Source of the DNA: a virus
Length of the DNA: 63,067 nt
IMG/VR virus record: IMGVR_UViG_3300017963_000288
Location: 1-63,067 of that record
Strand: one strand, 5' to 3'
In this document: in pieces, positions 40,691-49,995 of the stretch
How positions within the stretch are numbered: the first letter of the stretch is position 1
How the letters are laid out: every line of letters starts with the position of its first letter
Notes under the pieces: model-generated
Told to the model about the DNA's origin: nothing
What the model saw: only the letters and a program-made list of their open reading frames with translations
Database searches by the model: none
Program-made: the position numbers and the translations under genes

Positions 40691-41566
40691 ATGCCATACA
40701 ACGAAGACCCCAAGTGGCAGAGAGTTACACACAGTTATCCTTGTCCTATCTGTAAGAAGCCCGACTGGTGTTGCGTGCGTGGCGATGGCAAAGCTGCCTA
40801 TTGCATGCGGGTAGAGAGCGGACAACCTGTAACGACTGGTGGTTGGGTACACGATCTCACCACACCACTGGCGGCGTCGGATCGACCACCGCCACAACCA
40901 AAAAAAGAGCGGCTGCCAGACCGGGAACTAAACAAACGATTCGCACCATTAGCTCACAATCTCCACCGCCACAACACGAAAGCCGTCGAGCGATTGGCGG
41001 ATCAATTGGGGGTTGCGCGCTGGGCATTGGATGTTATCGGAGTTGGCTATGGAAATGTGGGCGGTTGGTGTTGGACGTTCCCAGAGCGCAATCACCATGG
41101 TCAAGTTATCGGGATCAATCGGCGGTTTCCCAATGGGAAAAAGTTTGCCGTCAAACATTCCGGGCGAGGACTGACGTACTGTGATGATTGGCAAAGTTAT
41201 GCCGGGCCGATCTTCGTCGTAGAGGGCGGGACGGATGTTGCGGCGTGTCTAACATTAGGACTATGCACAATCGGGCGACTGTCTTGTTCTGGTGGGATAA
41301 AATATCTCACACCGATGCTATCACCAATGCGGGATCGACGCATACTCATTATGGGTGAACGCGACGCCAAAGCGGACGGCAGGTGGCCCGGCAAACAAGG
41401 AGCAAAATCAATATGGGCGTCACTGCGTAAGTCACTTCGTCGCCACATAGAATGGCACTTGCCACCGGACAACGCAAAAGATATGAGGGATTGGTTGAAC
41501 TCGCAGAAACTCGATGTTAATGATCGCGACGCCTGTTTCGCTATCGGCAGACAGTTGTTTAGATAA
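40691..41566 (+). CDS. Toprim/primase-like protein
   Basis: 291 residues. Zinc site C18-x2-C21 with C27/28 and C38; Toprim fold from about residue 170 with E178 in VVEGGTDVAACL and an acidic ILIMGERDAK (219-227). It has the size of a helicase-free primase or a regulatory primase-like protein. Its place inside the glycan operon, away from the replication genes, is odd, though it may be made early by the same promoter. Confidence 0.8.
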   Translation: MPYNEDPKWQRVTHSYPCPICKKPDWCCVRGDGKAAYCMRVESGQPVTTGGWVHDLTTPLAASDRPPPQPKKERLPDRELNKRFAPLAHNLHRHNTKAVERLADQLGVARWALDVIGVGYGNVGGWCWTFPERNHHGQVIGINRRFPNGKKFAVKHSGRGLTYCDDWQSYAGPIFVVEGGTDVAACLTLGLCTIGRLSCSGGIKYLTPMLSPMRDRRILIMGERDAKADGRWPGKQGAKSIWASLRKSLRRHIEWHLPPDNAKDMRDWLNSQKLDVNDRDACFAIGRQLFR

Positions 41567-41603
41567 CCACGGGGCATACTCATTTGCATGAAAGGTTTGA
41601 ATT

Positions 41604-41984
41604 ATGTCACGCGACACACTTGTGGTGGAAGCTTTGAGGGACGTGCGAACGACGATTCAAGGTCTGGAGCGACAACTTACAAGTGCGACCGGCACATTGG
41701 CTCGCTGGTTGTACCTTATCAGCGCATTCACTTCCACAAGACGTTCACCGCAGGCGTGGGCGGCGCTGATCGGTATTGAAATTATTGAGCCGGATGGTTG
41801 GCATCAGGATGACAAACAACTGGATATACCAATATCGTTTTCGGAGTTTTTCTTGCGAACCACCAACTCAACAATCAGGATATTGACAGACCAGCGTGGC
41901 GTGTTTGTGTACACGGACGTAGACCCAACAGCATATGACTTCTTCGTGGACGAAGGGGTGACAACGGATTCACCAGCAGTATAA
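41604..41984 (+). CDS. hypothetical protein
   Basis: 126 residues: helical N-terminal 40 residues (VVEALRDVRTTIQGLERQL), then a beta-rich part. AAAGG nine bases before the ATG. Not recognised. Confidence 0.6.
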   Translation: MSRDTLVVEALRDVRTTIQGLERQLTSATGTLARWLYLISAFTSTRRSPQAWAALIGIEIIEPDGWHQDDKQLDIPISFSEFFLRTTNSTIRILTDQRGVFVYTDVDPTAYDFFVDEGVTTDSPAV

Positions 41985-42081
41985 CAGTATGGTGCGACGG
42001 GAAGGATATACCTTCACGATTGGATGTAGGCAATCACCATTTTTAGTCAACGCAAACCTATTGTGTAGAGGATGGCCAATC

Positions 42082-42846
42082 ATGACCGGACGACCGAATA
42101 GTCGATTTTTGTCTACGCGGGACTTTCAGAATCAACACTTCCTGGCGACCGCCAATGCTATCAGTATGTTCTATGCACACAAGATGCGCGGCAAGCGTCA
42201 TACCTCGCATGCCAAACGGCCGGATGATGTGAAGATTCACTGGAGCCGTGAGTGGGAATATCCGTGGGCGTGTGATGTGGCCGATCTTGACAATCTCGAC
42301 GCGGACAGTTCGTTGCTTGACGTTGGGTGCGGCGGTTCCCCACTATTGCCATATATCCAACGCCGTCACCATACAAAACGGTTTCGTGTGTGGGGGCTGG
42401 ACGCAGACCTGTTTTCCGAAACGTGGAACGCACCGGAAGCGCACAAGTATCCGCATGATGAGTATTGTACGCTCCGTCACTTCTGGATTCCGCCGCAATT
42501 ATTTCTTGACGACGTACCCAATTACGTCACCGGCAGCATGCTGGCCCTACCGTTTCGCGACGGGTGGTTTGATCGCGTATTCTGTATATCGGTTCTCGAA
42601 CATCTCGACCAAGAAGAAATGAACCAATCGTTGCGGGAAGTTCGCCGCGTCCTTAGACCTGGAGGGTTGTTTATTGTCACTGTCGATGTGGGCGGCGACC
42701 ATTGCCGCCAGATCGCTCCATTGGAGTTTTTGACAGCCGCCGCCTTGCCGTTATATGGGGAGGCTGATTTTACGCTGCCACCGAGCGGCGACGTGAACGG
42801 CGAGTATAATGTCTTGGGTATCGTCTTTCACAAACCGGAGAAGTGA
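42082..42846 (+). CDS. class I SAM-dependent methyltransferase
   Basis: 254 residues. LLDVGCGGSPLLPYI motif I, then VLEHLDQEEMNQSLREVRRV and RPGGLFIVTVDVGG. Typical of small-molecule O- or N-methyltransferases (UbiE/Coq5-like). The ATG at 42082 (MTGRPNS) has GAGGA upstream; an earlier start is possible. Its stop TGA overlaps the GTG of the next gene. Confidence 0.85.
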   Translation: MTGRPNSRFLSTRDFQNQHFLATANAISMFYAHKMRGKRHTSHAKRPDDVKIHWSREWEYPWACDVADLDNLDADSSLLDVGCGGSPLLPYIQRRHHTKRFRVWGLDADLFSETWNAPEAHKYPHDEYCTLRHFWIPPQLFLDDVPNYVTGSMLALPFRDGWFDRVFCISVLEHLDQEEMNQSLREVRRVLRPGGLFIVTVDVGGDHCRQIAPLEFLTAAALPLYGEADFTLPPSGDVNGEYNVLGIVFHKPEK

Positions 42847-43661
42847 CTGTGGTACAATTTATAACAGCCGTATCCGGCGAGCGATACGAGCCACTAGCGT
42901 CCGTATTGCTCCAAAGTATTCGTGAACACCACCCATGTGCACCCGTCATTGTTGTCTACAACAACGTGTCGGCAGAGTGGATCGCTGGCGTAGAACAACG
43001 GATGCCACGAGCGATTTTGTTGCGAGACACGATGACATTACCCCGTGACCCAATCGACCGTATCCCACTCAAGTTGCGAGCATGGCGTATCGCATGTTTT
43101 GCCATGCACAAGGAACACGACGCGATCTTCTTGGATGCAGACATGGCACTCGTTCGCAATATACAATGGGATGGCAGCGAGCGTTCATGGGATATTGGGT
43201 TCACCTACAAAACGCATGCCTGTGAAGGACTGAAGTGGCCCCTCAACACAGGCATAATTATTTCACGATTACCCTCCGTCGCCACTCAGCGGTTCCTTCG
43301 CCATTGGCTTACGCGGGTGAACCAGAAATTGTATTCCTTGTCATTACGAAAACAGGCCATAAGTTTGTGGGGCGCAGCGGACCAAGCCGCACTCGGCGAC
43401 ATACTAGGTACGCGGCTGCGATCTAATTATGAGTCAATTATTTCGTATCGTGGAATGAGGTTCCATGGGTTTCCGTGCTATATTTTGAATCAAACAATAT
43501 GTGAACCAATCAACGAAGAAACTCAGATAATCCATTACAAGGGGTCGTGGCATCCAATCCTTTTGAGTGGCGGAGACTGGAGCCCTGGACGACCGAAGGA
43601 AGGTTGTTATGAGCAATATCAACTTTGGTTGAATTATCGTAGCCATTGGCAGGAAGGTTAA
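42843..43661 (+). CDS. glycosyltransferase (GT8-like, D-A-D motif)
   Basis: 272 residues from a GTG start (GTGA overlap). IFLDADMALVRN holds the D-x-D motif (98-100), and NTGIIISRLPSVATQ, then HYKGSWHP at the end, match GT8-type retaining enzymes. Donor sugar unknown. Confidence 0.83.
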   Translation: MTVVQFITAVSGERYEPLASVLLQSIREHHPCAPVIVVYNNVSAEWIAGVEQRMPRAILLRDTMTLPRDPIDRIPLKLRAWRIACFAMHKEHDAIFLDADMALVRNIQWDGSERSWDIGFTYKTHACEGLKWPLNTGIIISRLPSVATQRFLRHWLTRVNQKLYSLSLRKQAISLWGAADQAALGDILGTRLRSNYESIISYRGMRFHGFPCYILNQTICEPINEETQIIHYKGSWHPILLSGGDWSPGRPKEGCYEQYQLWLNYRSHWQEG

Positions 43662-43663
43662 GT

Positions 43664-44446
43664 ATGACGATCAGTGGAACAAAAGAGTGGAGCGTCAAGA
43701 GTGTCAATTGTCATAACGGATGTAAGTACAAGTGTCGTTATTGCTACGCCCGTGCCGAAGCAATGCGATACAAGCGGATCACCAATCCGGACGAGTGGGG
43801 CAACGAGTATTGTTCGCTCCGCAGTCGTGATGTGCGACGGAGGCACCACAATTACGGGGGCACGGTCATGTTTCCAACCACGCATGACATCTGGCCGGAA
43901 ATCATAGAACCATGCCTTACGGTTATTGGCAATCTGCTCGACGCCGGTAATATGGTTTTGGTTGTTTCTAAGCCCAACCGGCAATGCGTCGAGGCTATGT
44001 GCCAGGAGTTCGACAGTTACCATAACAGTATCCTTTTTCGCTTCACAATTGGAGCGACAGACAATGACCTGTTGCGTTATTGGGAACCTAACGCTCCGAA
44101 CTTCGACGAGCGGCTTGATTGCTTGAAGTACGCGGCCTCGCTGGATTACAGGACGAGCGTGAGTGCCGAGCCGCTTCTTGATGTCGAGAATGTCGCGGCA
44201 TTGTGGGATGCGGTAGCTCCGTTCGCAACCGATTCTATCTGGATCGGCAAGATGAATCGCGTCAGGCAAAGGGTTTTGCCGGGCACGTCCGAGGAAGCGA
44301 TTGAAGCAATCGAGCGGGGGCAGACGGACGAGGCGGTGCAAGCGGTCTACGAGCAGTTTCGCGATCACCCGCTTGCAAGATGGAAGGAGAGCTACAAGGC
44401 GGTCCTTGGGCTTACGTTAGCAATCAAACCGGGGGAGGATAAATAA
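43664..44446 (+). CDS. radical SAM enzyme (spore-photolyase-like group)
   Basis: 260 residues. C20-x3-C24-x2-C27 (GCKYKCRYCYAR), then an SPL-like GNLLDAGNMVLVVSKPNR and the paired IGAT strand. The last 55 residues (from GTSEEAIEA) are repeated in the chimeric gene at 44996-45205. Substrate unknown; it may act on a sugar, a nucleotide or DNA. Confidence 0.85.
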   Translation: MTISGTKEWSVKSVNCHNGCKYKCRYCYARAEAMRYKRITNPDEWGNEYCSLRSRDVRRRHHNYGGTVMFPTTHDIWPEIIEPCLTVIGNLLDAGNMVLVVSKPNRQCVEAMCQEFDSYHNSILFRFTIGATDNDLLRYWEPNAPNFDERLDCLKYAASLDYRTSVSAEPLLDVENVAALWDAVAPFATDSIWIGKMNRVRQRVLPGTSEEAIEAIERGQTDEAVQAVYEQFRDHPLARWKESYKAVLGLTLAIKPGEDK

Positions 44447-44710
44447 ATGAGTTTGCATGAAACTGTTGAGTGCGATGCGCTAGCACCGCTGATTAACGCT
44501 ATCGCGAGCGCACTTGCAAATCACCACGGCGAGAACGCGAAGGACTACTGGGAATGTTTCACAGATGGAATTGTGTTTGGCGATCTTATGCAACGGTCTT
44601 ACGAGCGCGGTGGACTCGTTACTGTGACTGAGTTTGTCGTGCAGACCGTCAAGGACCTCAATTCTGGCACGTCCAGCTTGCCGTCACGAAGACCGTTTCG
44701 CTGCAATTAA
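44447..44710 (+). CDS. 87-residue hypothetical protein, copy A
   Basis: 87 residues, helical, ending SGTSSLPSRRPFRCN. Paralogous along its length to the gene at 45205-45468, sharing NHHGEN/DYHGED, VTxF/VEAF and SG-x-SSL-x-SRRP. GGAGG eight bases before the ATG. It belongs to the duplicated 759-bp unit. Confidence 0.7.
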   Translation: MSLHETVECDALAPLINAIASALANHHGENAKDYWECFTDGIVFGDLMQRSYERGGLVTVTEFVVQTVKDLNSGTSSLPSRRPFRCN

Positions 44711-44732
44711 CACAAGCAAAGAGGCATCTAAT

Positions 44733-45023
44733 ATGGTACCGTGTTCGTTCCCAGAATCAAACGGCGTGCTCGACCCACCGGAGGGCGTGACGCTTGATGA
44801 TTGCGGCGTTCTGTCTGTGTGCTTTACGCATTTCGACGATGAGAAGCGAACGCCTGTAACCATCGCGTGCTGGAAGCTGACGGCTGGTGAGCTGGAAACC
44901 TTGAAGAAGACCGGCCGAATCTGGGTGGGCGGTCGCGGTCACACAATGCAGCCGCTTTTCCTTACTGCGGACAATCCCTTTCAGGAGGACGGACAATGCC
45001 AGCAACCCACAGCATCTTCTTGA
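44733..45023 (+). CDS. hypothetical small protein
   Basis: 96 residues, beta-rich; not recognised. GAGG eight bases before the ATG. Present only once: it has no partner in the second duplicated unit. Overlaps the chimeric gene start by 28 bases. Confidence 0.6.
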   Translation: MVPCSFPESNGVLDPPEGVTLDDCGVLSVCFTHFDDEKRTPVTIACWKLTAGELETLKKTGRIWVGGRGHTMQPLFLTADNPFQEDGQCQQPTASS

Positions 45024-45205
45024 TCGGTTGCGTGAACGGAGGCACGTCCGAAGAAGCTATCGTGGCGATTGAACGAGTGCAGACGGATGAAGTGGTTCAT
45101 CGAGTCTACTCGCAATTCCGTGACCAACCGCTGGTACGATGGAAAGATAGTTACAAACAAGTATTGGGGATACAATTGGCTACACAACCTGGGGGGGATC
45201 AGTAA
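44996..45205 (+). pseudogene. chimeric gene: sulfotransferase start joined to radical SAM end
   Basis: 69 residues. Residues 1-18 (MPATHSIFLIGCVNGGTS) match the start of the sulfotransferase at 45485 (MPQQPSIFLMGCVNGGTS). Residues 19-69 match the last 51 of the radical SAM protein (EEAIVAIERVQTDEVVHRVY against EEAIEAIERGQTDEAVQAVY). The junction falls at GGCACGTCC, a string shared by both parents. The frame is open and has AGGAGG upstream, so it may still be translated, but it cannot do either parent's job. Confidence 0.85.
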
Positions 45206-45468
45206 TGTTGATTCCAAAGAAACACATAAAGTGGTATTCGCGTCTCCTTACGATCTTCGGGACGGCGATGGCGGATTATCATGGCGAGGATCGCGAAACA
45301 TACGGCAAAGCCTTTATGGATGGGGCCGCGACCGCAGAATCTATATTGGCACTCTTAGCTCGTTCGGGCAGCATCGCGACAGTTGAAGCCTTCGTTGCCA
45401 AAAAAATCGAGGAATTACAATCTGGTGTGTCATCCTTGAAGTCACGGCGGCCGTATAAAGAGAACTGA
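45205..45468 (+). CDS. 87-residue hypothetical protein, copy B
   Basis: 87 residues, ending SGVSSLKSRRPYKEN. Second copy of the gene at 44447-44710, shifted 758 bp; about two fifths of the residues agree by eye. Starts in TAATG after the chimera. Function unknown. Confidence 0.7.
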   Translation: MLIPKKHIKWYSRLLTIFGTAMADYHGEDRETYGKAFMDGAATAESILALLARSGSIATVEAFVAKKIEELQSGVSSLKSRRPYKEN

Positions 45469-45484
45469 TTGAACGGAGGGCAAT

Positions 45485-46153
45485 ATGCCACAACAACCGA
45501 GTATTTTTCTTATGGGTTGCGTGAATGGAGGCACGTCAATCATCGCCAAACTATATCAGACTCTCGGTTGGCACTACAACGAGAGTCACGAACACCACCG
45601 CAAGTTCATGGAAGTCGAGGCGGCGAATATCGCTACTGTTCGTCTTCGTAACGAAATGGACGGGTTGCCACGACGCCCCCCATCTCCAGCGGCGGCGATC
45701 AAACTCTTTGCCGAGTGGTTCGCATCTACAAACCACCCGACCATCTGCAAGGATCATCGTTTTTCGTTTTGTATGGATCGACTCTCGCGAAGCATCCTAG
45801 ACACCGAACCGAACGCAGCGCTCGTGTGGCTAAAAAAGGACATTACTAGTATTGCGGCGTCGATCCGTCGTCGACGAGGTGATAAGGGCTGGTGGTGGAA
45901 CCGCAGCCCAGAAAAATGGATCGCGGCGGCGGCGGAACAATATCAGCTATGGCCCGGCCAGAAATGGGTTGTGCAATACGAGAGCGTGCGTTCAACCATC
46001 GGGAAACAACCAAGGGATTTTCTACTAGAACTAGGGATTGAACTCTGGGTTGATCCCACACTACAATGCGTCCTTGACGCACAATCGCTATTCGACGTAA
46101 CTCGTGGCAAAAAAGGCAACCCACATCAGGGAAAAGACGGATGGCAGTATTGA
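45485..46153 (+). CDS. sulfotransferase-family protein, third copy
   Basis: 222 residues. N-terminal loop MGCVNGGTS (10-18) replaces the usual 5'-phosphosulfate site, and KDITSIAASI replaces the Arg of the 3' site by Lys. DHRFSF and an LW-rich end follow. This is the parent whose start was copied into the chimera. Either a divergent sulfotransferase or a kinase-like P-loop relative. GGAGGG before the ATG. Confidence 0.7.
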   Translation: MPQQPSIFLMGCVNGGTSIIAKLYQTLGWHYNESHEHHRKFMEVEAANIATVRLRNEMDGLPRRPPSPAAAIKLFAEWFASTNHPTICKDHRFSFCMDRLSRSILDTEPNAALVWLKKDITSIAASIRRRRGDKGWWWNRSPEKWIAAAAEQYQLWPGQKWVVQYESVRSTIGKQPRDFLLELGIELWVDPTLQCVLDAQSLFDVTRGKKGNPHQGKDGWQY

Positions 46154-46833
46154 GTCCATACGAAGTGGCAGCCAAATGGGTTGACCTCTTTCGTGAGAGA
46201 ACGTCAGACATCATGCCACAACACAGTGGTATCCTTCCGAGTGAAATGCTACTCTTTGTTTCACAGTGTCTTGAGCGCGGCGTGCCACACGTTATTGAGT
46301 CAGGGCGGCTGCGAGGTTATAGCACAGAAGTTCTAGCGAAATTCAAGGATTTCTGGCATGTCACCAGCATCGAAAAGCGGCCGGATCGCCCAACCGATCA
46401 ACGCCTAGCGGCAAGATACAAACACGTCATGCTCTTATGTGGCGACGGCGTTCGTCTTGTGCGGGATTCCTTGACGTCACACCCTCGTTCCGGCATTTTG
46501 CTCGACGGTCCAAAGGGACTTGCCGGGCTCAAGCTGTTTTGGAATATCCGCAGGAACGCAACTGTCGTTGGGATTCACGACTTGTACCCACAAGGGACGC
46601 TGGACGACGACATGCGGATGATCTTGGCAATCTGCGGCGTCCGGGTGGCAGGTGGCAATCTCGCTCGCATTCTCGCAAACCAAATACCGGGAGCATACTT
46701 CTCGGATGCCCTGGTATTTGTGCGGGAGTTCGGTGACCTGGACGCCACAACGCTCACCCATATCGGCCATACGCACAAAACACTCTTGCCTTGTTCTTCC
46801 GTCTTGGGTATGTTTGACGGCCGAGTAAGATAA
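46141..46833 (+). CDS. methyltransferase-fold protein, paralogue of the 38746 gene
   Basis: 230 residues. VIESGRLRGYSTEVL and GILLDGPKGLAGLKLFW are the nucleotide-binding and metal-site strands; VGIHDLYPQG follows. Missing the usual E/D of motif I, so it may be inactive or bind another nucleotide. Overlaps the sulfotransferase by 13 bases. Confidence 0.68.
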   Translation: MAVLSPYEVAAKWVDLFRERTSDIMPQHSGILPSEMLLFVSQCLERGVPHVIESGRLRGYSTEVLAKFKDFWHVTSIEKRPDRPTDQRLAARYKHVMLLCGDGVRLVRDSLTSHPRSGILLDGPKGLAGLKLFWNIRRNATVVGIHDLYPQGTLDDDMRMILAICGVRVAGGNLARILANQIPGAYFSDALVFVREFGDLDATTLTHIGHTHKTLLPCSSVLGMFDGRVR

Positions 46834-46852
46834 CCCATTGGAGGAAATTGGC

Positions 46853-47134
46853 ATGCCGAGCTATACATTTGACGTCAAAGGGACTAAACATACAGTCCAC
46901 GGCAACCGGGCACAAATCAACAGCGTCAAAGCCCTTGTTGCCGACCGTGATTCTCTGCAACGGAAACTCACGCAATCAGCGAGGGTCCGGATACCACCAA
47001 AGGGTTCATGTGATGAAATTAGCAATCAACCTCAAGATATTTCGGGGGGGGTATCCGCGACAACGAAAGACGAGGCGACTGGTTTACCTCGCCGCCATCG
47101 CCAAGCGGATGGGCCACGACGTTCGGATACATAG
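46853..47134 (+). CDS. hypothetical small protein, overlapping the next gene
   Basis: 93 residues. The first 45 (SYTFDVKGTKHTVHGNRAQI) look natural; the last 40 are shadow-like and overlap the next gene by 122 bases in another frame. GGAGGA eight bases before the ATG. The real C-terminus may have been lost by a frameshift. Confidence 0.5.
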   Translation: MPSYTFDVKGTKHTVHGNRAQINSVKALVADRDSLQRKLTQSARVRIPPKGSCDEISNQPQDISGGVSATTKDEATGLPRRHRQADGPRRSDT

Positions 47135-48008
47135 CCCGAACGGACATTCACGATATGATTTTTCCTCGCTGATTGATGGTATCCCTATTGATCGGGGTAA
47201 AGTGGCCGTCCAACCGGACGTGTATTTCTGTTCGCACCCAACATTGCTCAAGCATTATGGGCAAGTGCCAAAGGGATGCAAGATCGTCGCATGGAAAGAG
47301 ACGCTGCGGATATTGGACGATAAAGTATTGGCGGAGCGTGCCGACCTGATTGTTGGTTACGTCTGGCAACCGAAGGATTGGACTTTCCGCAACGTCAGAG
47401 TATCACCAAACCATCTATCTGAAGTCCAGCACAAGTATCTTCAAGTTCCGTGGCTTTGCCACGACCGCGTGCTTGACACGATCCACAAGGCCAAACTGAC
47501 GCCCGCATATCTCGACGATGACCTGGAGCCAATACGGGCGAAATGGGGATCAACAGAAAAGAAACGCAAGGTTGGGTTCATCGGCCAGTTGATCCCCCAT
47601 CGCAGCCGAGTTATGGCGAAGGTAGAGGCGGCTTTCGGTTGTGAAATCAAACAATGGGCCGGGGGTCATCATCCGTCCCTGCCGCCCGGTCAATATCTCC
47701 GCTGGCTGACCGAGTGTGACTTGAATCTCAACCTAGAGGGTGACACGTGGGGCTGCTCCCGATTGTCTGAATGTGCCATGATGGGGGCGGCGTTCGTTCA
47801 GTGCCGCCCAGAACGCCTCGCCTACGCCCCACCAATCTCGTCCGAGAATGCCATCCTCTGCCGTGATTGGACGGAAAGGGATATAATACTCGCCGGGATC
47901 GAACGTGCGTCAGACGTTGCGGAGGGGGCGACCAGAGCATATCTGGAGGGTTGGTCGCTCCGTGGACAGATTCTCCAGGTTTTCCACCGTTTAGGGGGGG
48001 GCGTATAA
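47013..48008 (+). CDS. glycosyltransferase, GT-B type
   Basis: 331 residues. Weakly related to the N-terminal half of the 680-residue protein at 32340: VGFIGQLIPHRSRV and YLRWLTECDLNLNLEG pair with FIGYDDYNRR and YLRWLAGCKAAVDM. Late RLSECAMMGAAFVQCRP is the donor-site region. AAAGGG before the ATG at 47013. Confidence 0.78.
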   Translation: MKLAINLKIFRGGYPRQRKTRRLVYLAAIAKRMGHDVRIHSPNGHSRYDFSSLIDGIPIDRGKVAVQPDVYFCSHPTLLKHYGQVPKGCKIVAWKETLRILDDKVLAERADLIVGYVWQPKDWTFRNVRVSPNHLSEVQHKYLQVPWLCHDRVLDTIHKAKLTPAYLDDDLEPIRAKWGSTEKKRKVGFIGQLIPHRSRVMAKVEAAFGCEIKQWAGGHHPSLPPGQYLRWLTECDLNLNLEGDTWGCSRLSECAMMGAAFVQCRPERLAYAPPISSENAILCRDWTERDIILAGIERASDVAEGATRAYLEGWSLRGQILQVFHRLGGGV

Positions 48009-49012
48009 TGCCGGTTATTCGCGTCGTTTTCGACGTACCGAAGTGGACTTGGCACCACCGAGCGATGGACCTCGCCACCTTCGCGCCCCCAGAGTACACG
48101 GTCCATACGCACAAGGAATCAACGTTCTTGAATCACTTGAAGGACCCGGGTTTCGTATCTGGTGTCGATGCTGTGTTTTTCATGGGTTGGGCCAGTTGTC
48201 CGATCCAACGCATCAGAAAAGCGGGCTGCAAGCGGCTCGTATCTTTAGTGACTTCGGCCGGACCCGCTTACCGCGCCGTGAACGATGGAGATTGGAACAC
48301 CTGGATCGTCACGGGCAGTCGCAATTACGCAAACGCCCACACAAAACTCCCACGATACGATGCTATAATTGTCGTCAATCGCTTCCTTGCCGATGCCTGC
48401 CGAAATCACACAACGCGACCAATTTATTTGATCCCAAGTGGCGTGAATACTGATGCGTATTCGCCATCGCCAAGCGGTCGCGAACAGCACAATGGCTTTC
48501 GCGTCGGCTGGTGCGCCAACATCAACGGCACACACACCGTCAAAGGATACAAGGAAATACTCGAACCACTAATTGCGGAAACGCCGGAATGGAAGTGGTG
48601 CGTCAATACGCGGAACCATCGTCGCGCATGGACGCGAGAACAAATGGTAGACTGGTATCGCACATTGGACGCCTTTGTGTGTACGTCGATTTGTGAAGGG
48701 ACGCCCTCGCCGGTTTTTGAAGCTGCATCCTGTGGTGTGCCGATAGTCTCAACAGACGTTGGGTGCGTGAGGGATTGGCAATTGCCCCATGACCTACACT
48801 TGATTGCGCCCGCCTATCAGAACGCAAAACAAGCGGGCGTCTCCCGCGAACACCTACGAGCGTCCCTGTCCGCCATTGCAAACATGCCACCCGCCGAGCG
48901 AACGCTGTTGGGATTCGAGTTGCGTTCGAGCGTCTGTAAACTGTTTGACTACCGCGTTATATCCCCGCGCACAATGGAGGCGTTATGTCAGACAAACGGA
49001 AGCGAGCGTTGA
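48008..49012 (+). CDS. GT4-like glycosyltransferase, tandem copy 1 of 3
   Basis: 334 residues. Donor motif CEGTPSPVFEAASCGVPIV (E-x7-E), preceded by VGWCANINGTHTVKGYKEIL and KWCVNTRNHRRAW. Starts in TAATG. The three tandem enzymes share WYR-x-x-D-x-F, EG-x-P, EAA-x-CG and STD-[VI]-G. Confidence 0.88.
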   Translation: MPVIRVVFDVPKWTWHHRAMDLATFAPPEYTVHTHKESTFLNHLKDPGFVSGVDAVFFMGWASCPIQRIRKAGCKRLVSLVTSAGPAYRAVNDGDWNTWIVTGSRNYANAHTKLPRYDAIIVVNRFLADACRNHTTRPIYLIPSGVNTDAYSPSPSGREQHNGFRVGWCANINGTHTVKGYKEILEPLIAETPEWKWCVNTRNHRRAWTREQMVDWYRTLDAFVCTSICEGTPSPVFEAASCGVPIVSTDVGCVRDWQLPHDLHLIAPAYQNAKQAGVSREHLRASLSAIANMPPAERTLLGFELRSSVCKLFDYRVISPRTMEALCQTNGSER

Positions 49013-49995
49013 TCCTGTATGATGTTCCCGGTTGGGCACAGCATCGTTTCGCGTGTGGTATTCGCTCACATGCGCCGGACTGGTGCGAAGTTGACGTCGG
49101 CATCGCTGGTGAATATCTCAACGGTGGCATCGACGCGGACCGTATCGCACAATATGACGGTGTCCTTGCTCCATTATTCGCAATGTATCGGCGTTCGGGA
49201 GTGCGGCGACTCGTCGGTTTGTTAGCCAGCCACGCGTTGATGTTCTCGCGATATGACAAAGACGATTGGCGAACACTCGGCGTCACAAAGGACCGCCATC
49301 GCCGGCACGCCGCGAATGTACTACAAAACGTCGACGGGGCAATCGCCAGAAATCGCGAGTTGCGATTCTCATTGTCGGAATATCACGACCATATCGTAAC
49401 GATCCCTGTCGGTGTTGACCTTTCGGTTTTCAATAACACCGGCCGTCATTATAGCAAATCGGGGGAGCCTTTGCGTATTGGGTGGTGCGGTAATAAGGCA
49501 TGCAAGTTAGATCGAAACTTCAAGGGGTACGAGCGAATCCTCCAGCCGCTAATGCGCAGGACGGGAGGGCGTTACGAATGGCATGTGAACACCAACTCCC
49601 ATAAAGAGGCGATCCCACCAGAGGGAATGGCGAAATGGTATCGGGCGTGTGATGTGTTCATCACGACGGCATCGGCAGAGGGGACGCCAAACCCGGCCTA
49701 CGAGGCGGCCGCTTGTGGCTGTTGCGTTATCTCAACGGACGTCGGTGGCATTACAGACTGGGTTGCCATGCGATCACTCGCACAGATCGTCCCGACGTAC
49801 CGAAATAAAGAGGAAGCGGCCGTTACGATCCGTGCGTTTGAACAATTACTGCATGGCTTTGACAAGAAGCGTGAACTTGTCGAACAAGCGGGGGGTATAC
49901 TTGCTCATGATGTTGGTCGGCGATATTCTTATCGCGTTCTCGCCCCCGGTATACTCCAGTTTGTCACACTGCACGAAGGCAAGCAGCGACCGTGA
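48985..49995 (+). CDS. GT4-like glycosyltransferase, tandem copy 2 of 3
   Basis: 336 residues. WCGNKACKLDRNFKGYERIL, WHVNTNSHKEAIPPEGMAKW, then AEGTPNPAYEAAACGC. GGAGG directly before GCGTT and the ATG. N-terminus VPGWAQHRFACGIRSHAPDW matches copy 3, so copies 2 and 3 are the closer pair. Confidence 0.88.
   Translation: MSDKRKRALILYDVPGWAQHRFACGIRSHAPDWCEVDVGIAGEYLNGGIDADRIAQYDGVLAPLFAMYRRSGVRRLVGLLASHALMFSRYDKDDWRTLGVTKDRHRRHAANVLQNVDGAIARNRELRFSLSEYHDHIVTIPVGVDLSVFNNTGRHYSKSGEPLRIGWCGNKACKLDRNFKGYERILQPLMRRTGGRYEWHVNTNSHKEAIPPEGMAKWYRACDVFITTASAEGTPNPAYEAAACGCCVISTDVGGITDWVAMRSLAQIVPTYRNKEEAAVTIRAFEQLLHGFDKKRELVEQAGGILAHDVGRRYSYRVLAPGILQFVTLHEGKQRP

Noticed and set aside
35930-48010. TATAAT strings inside the glycan genes (about 35931, 38627, 42806, 47881, 48003)
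   Set aside because: None has a fitting -35 and the genes are coupled; likely chance.
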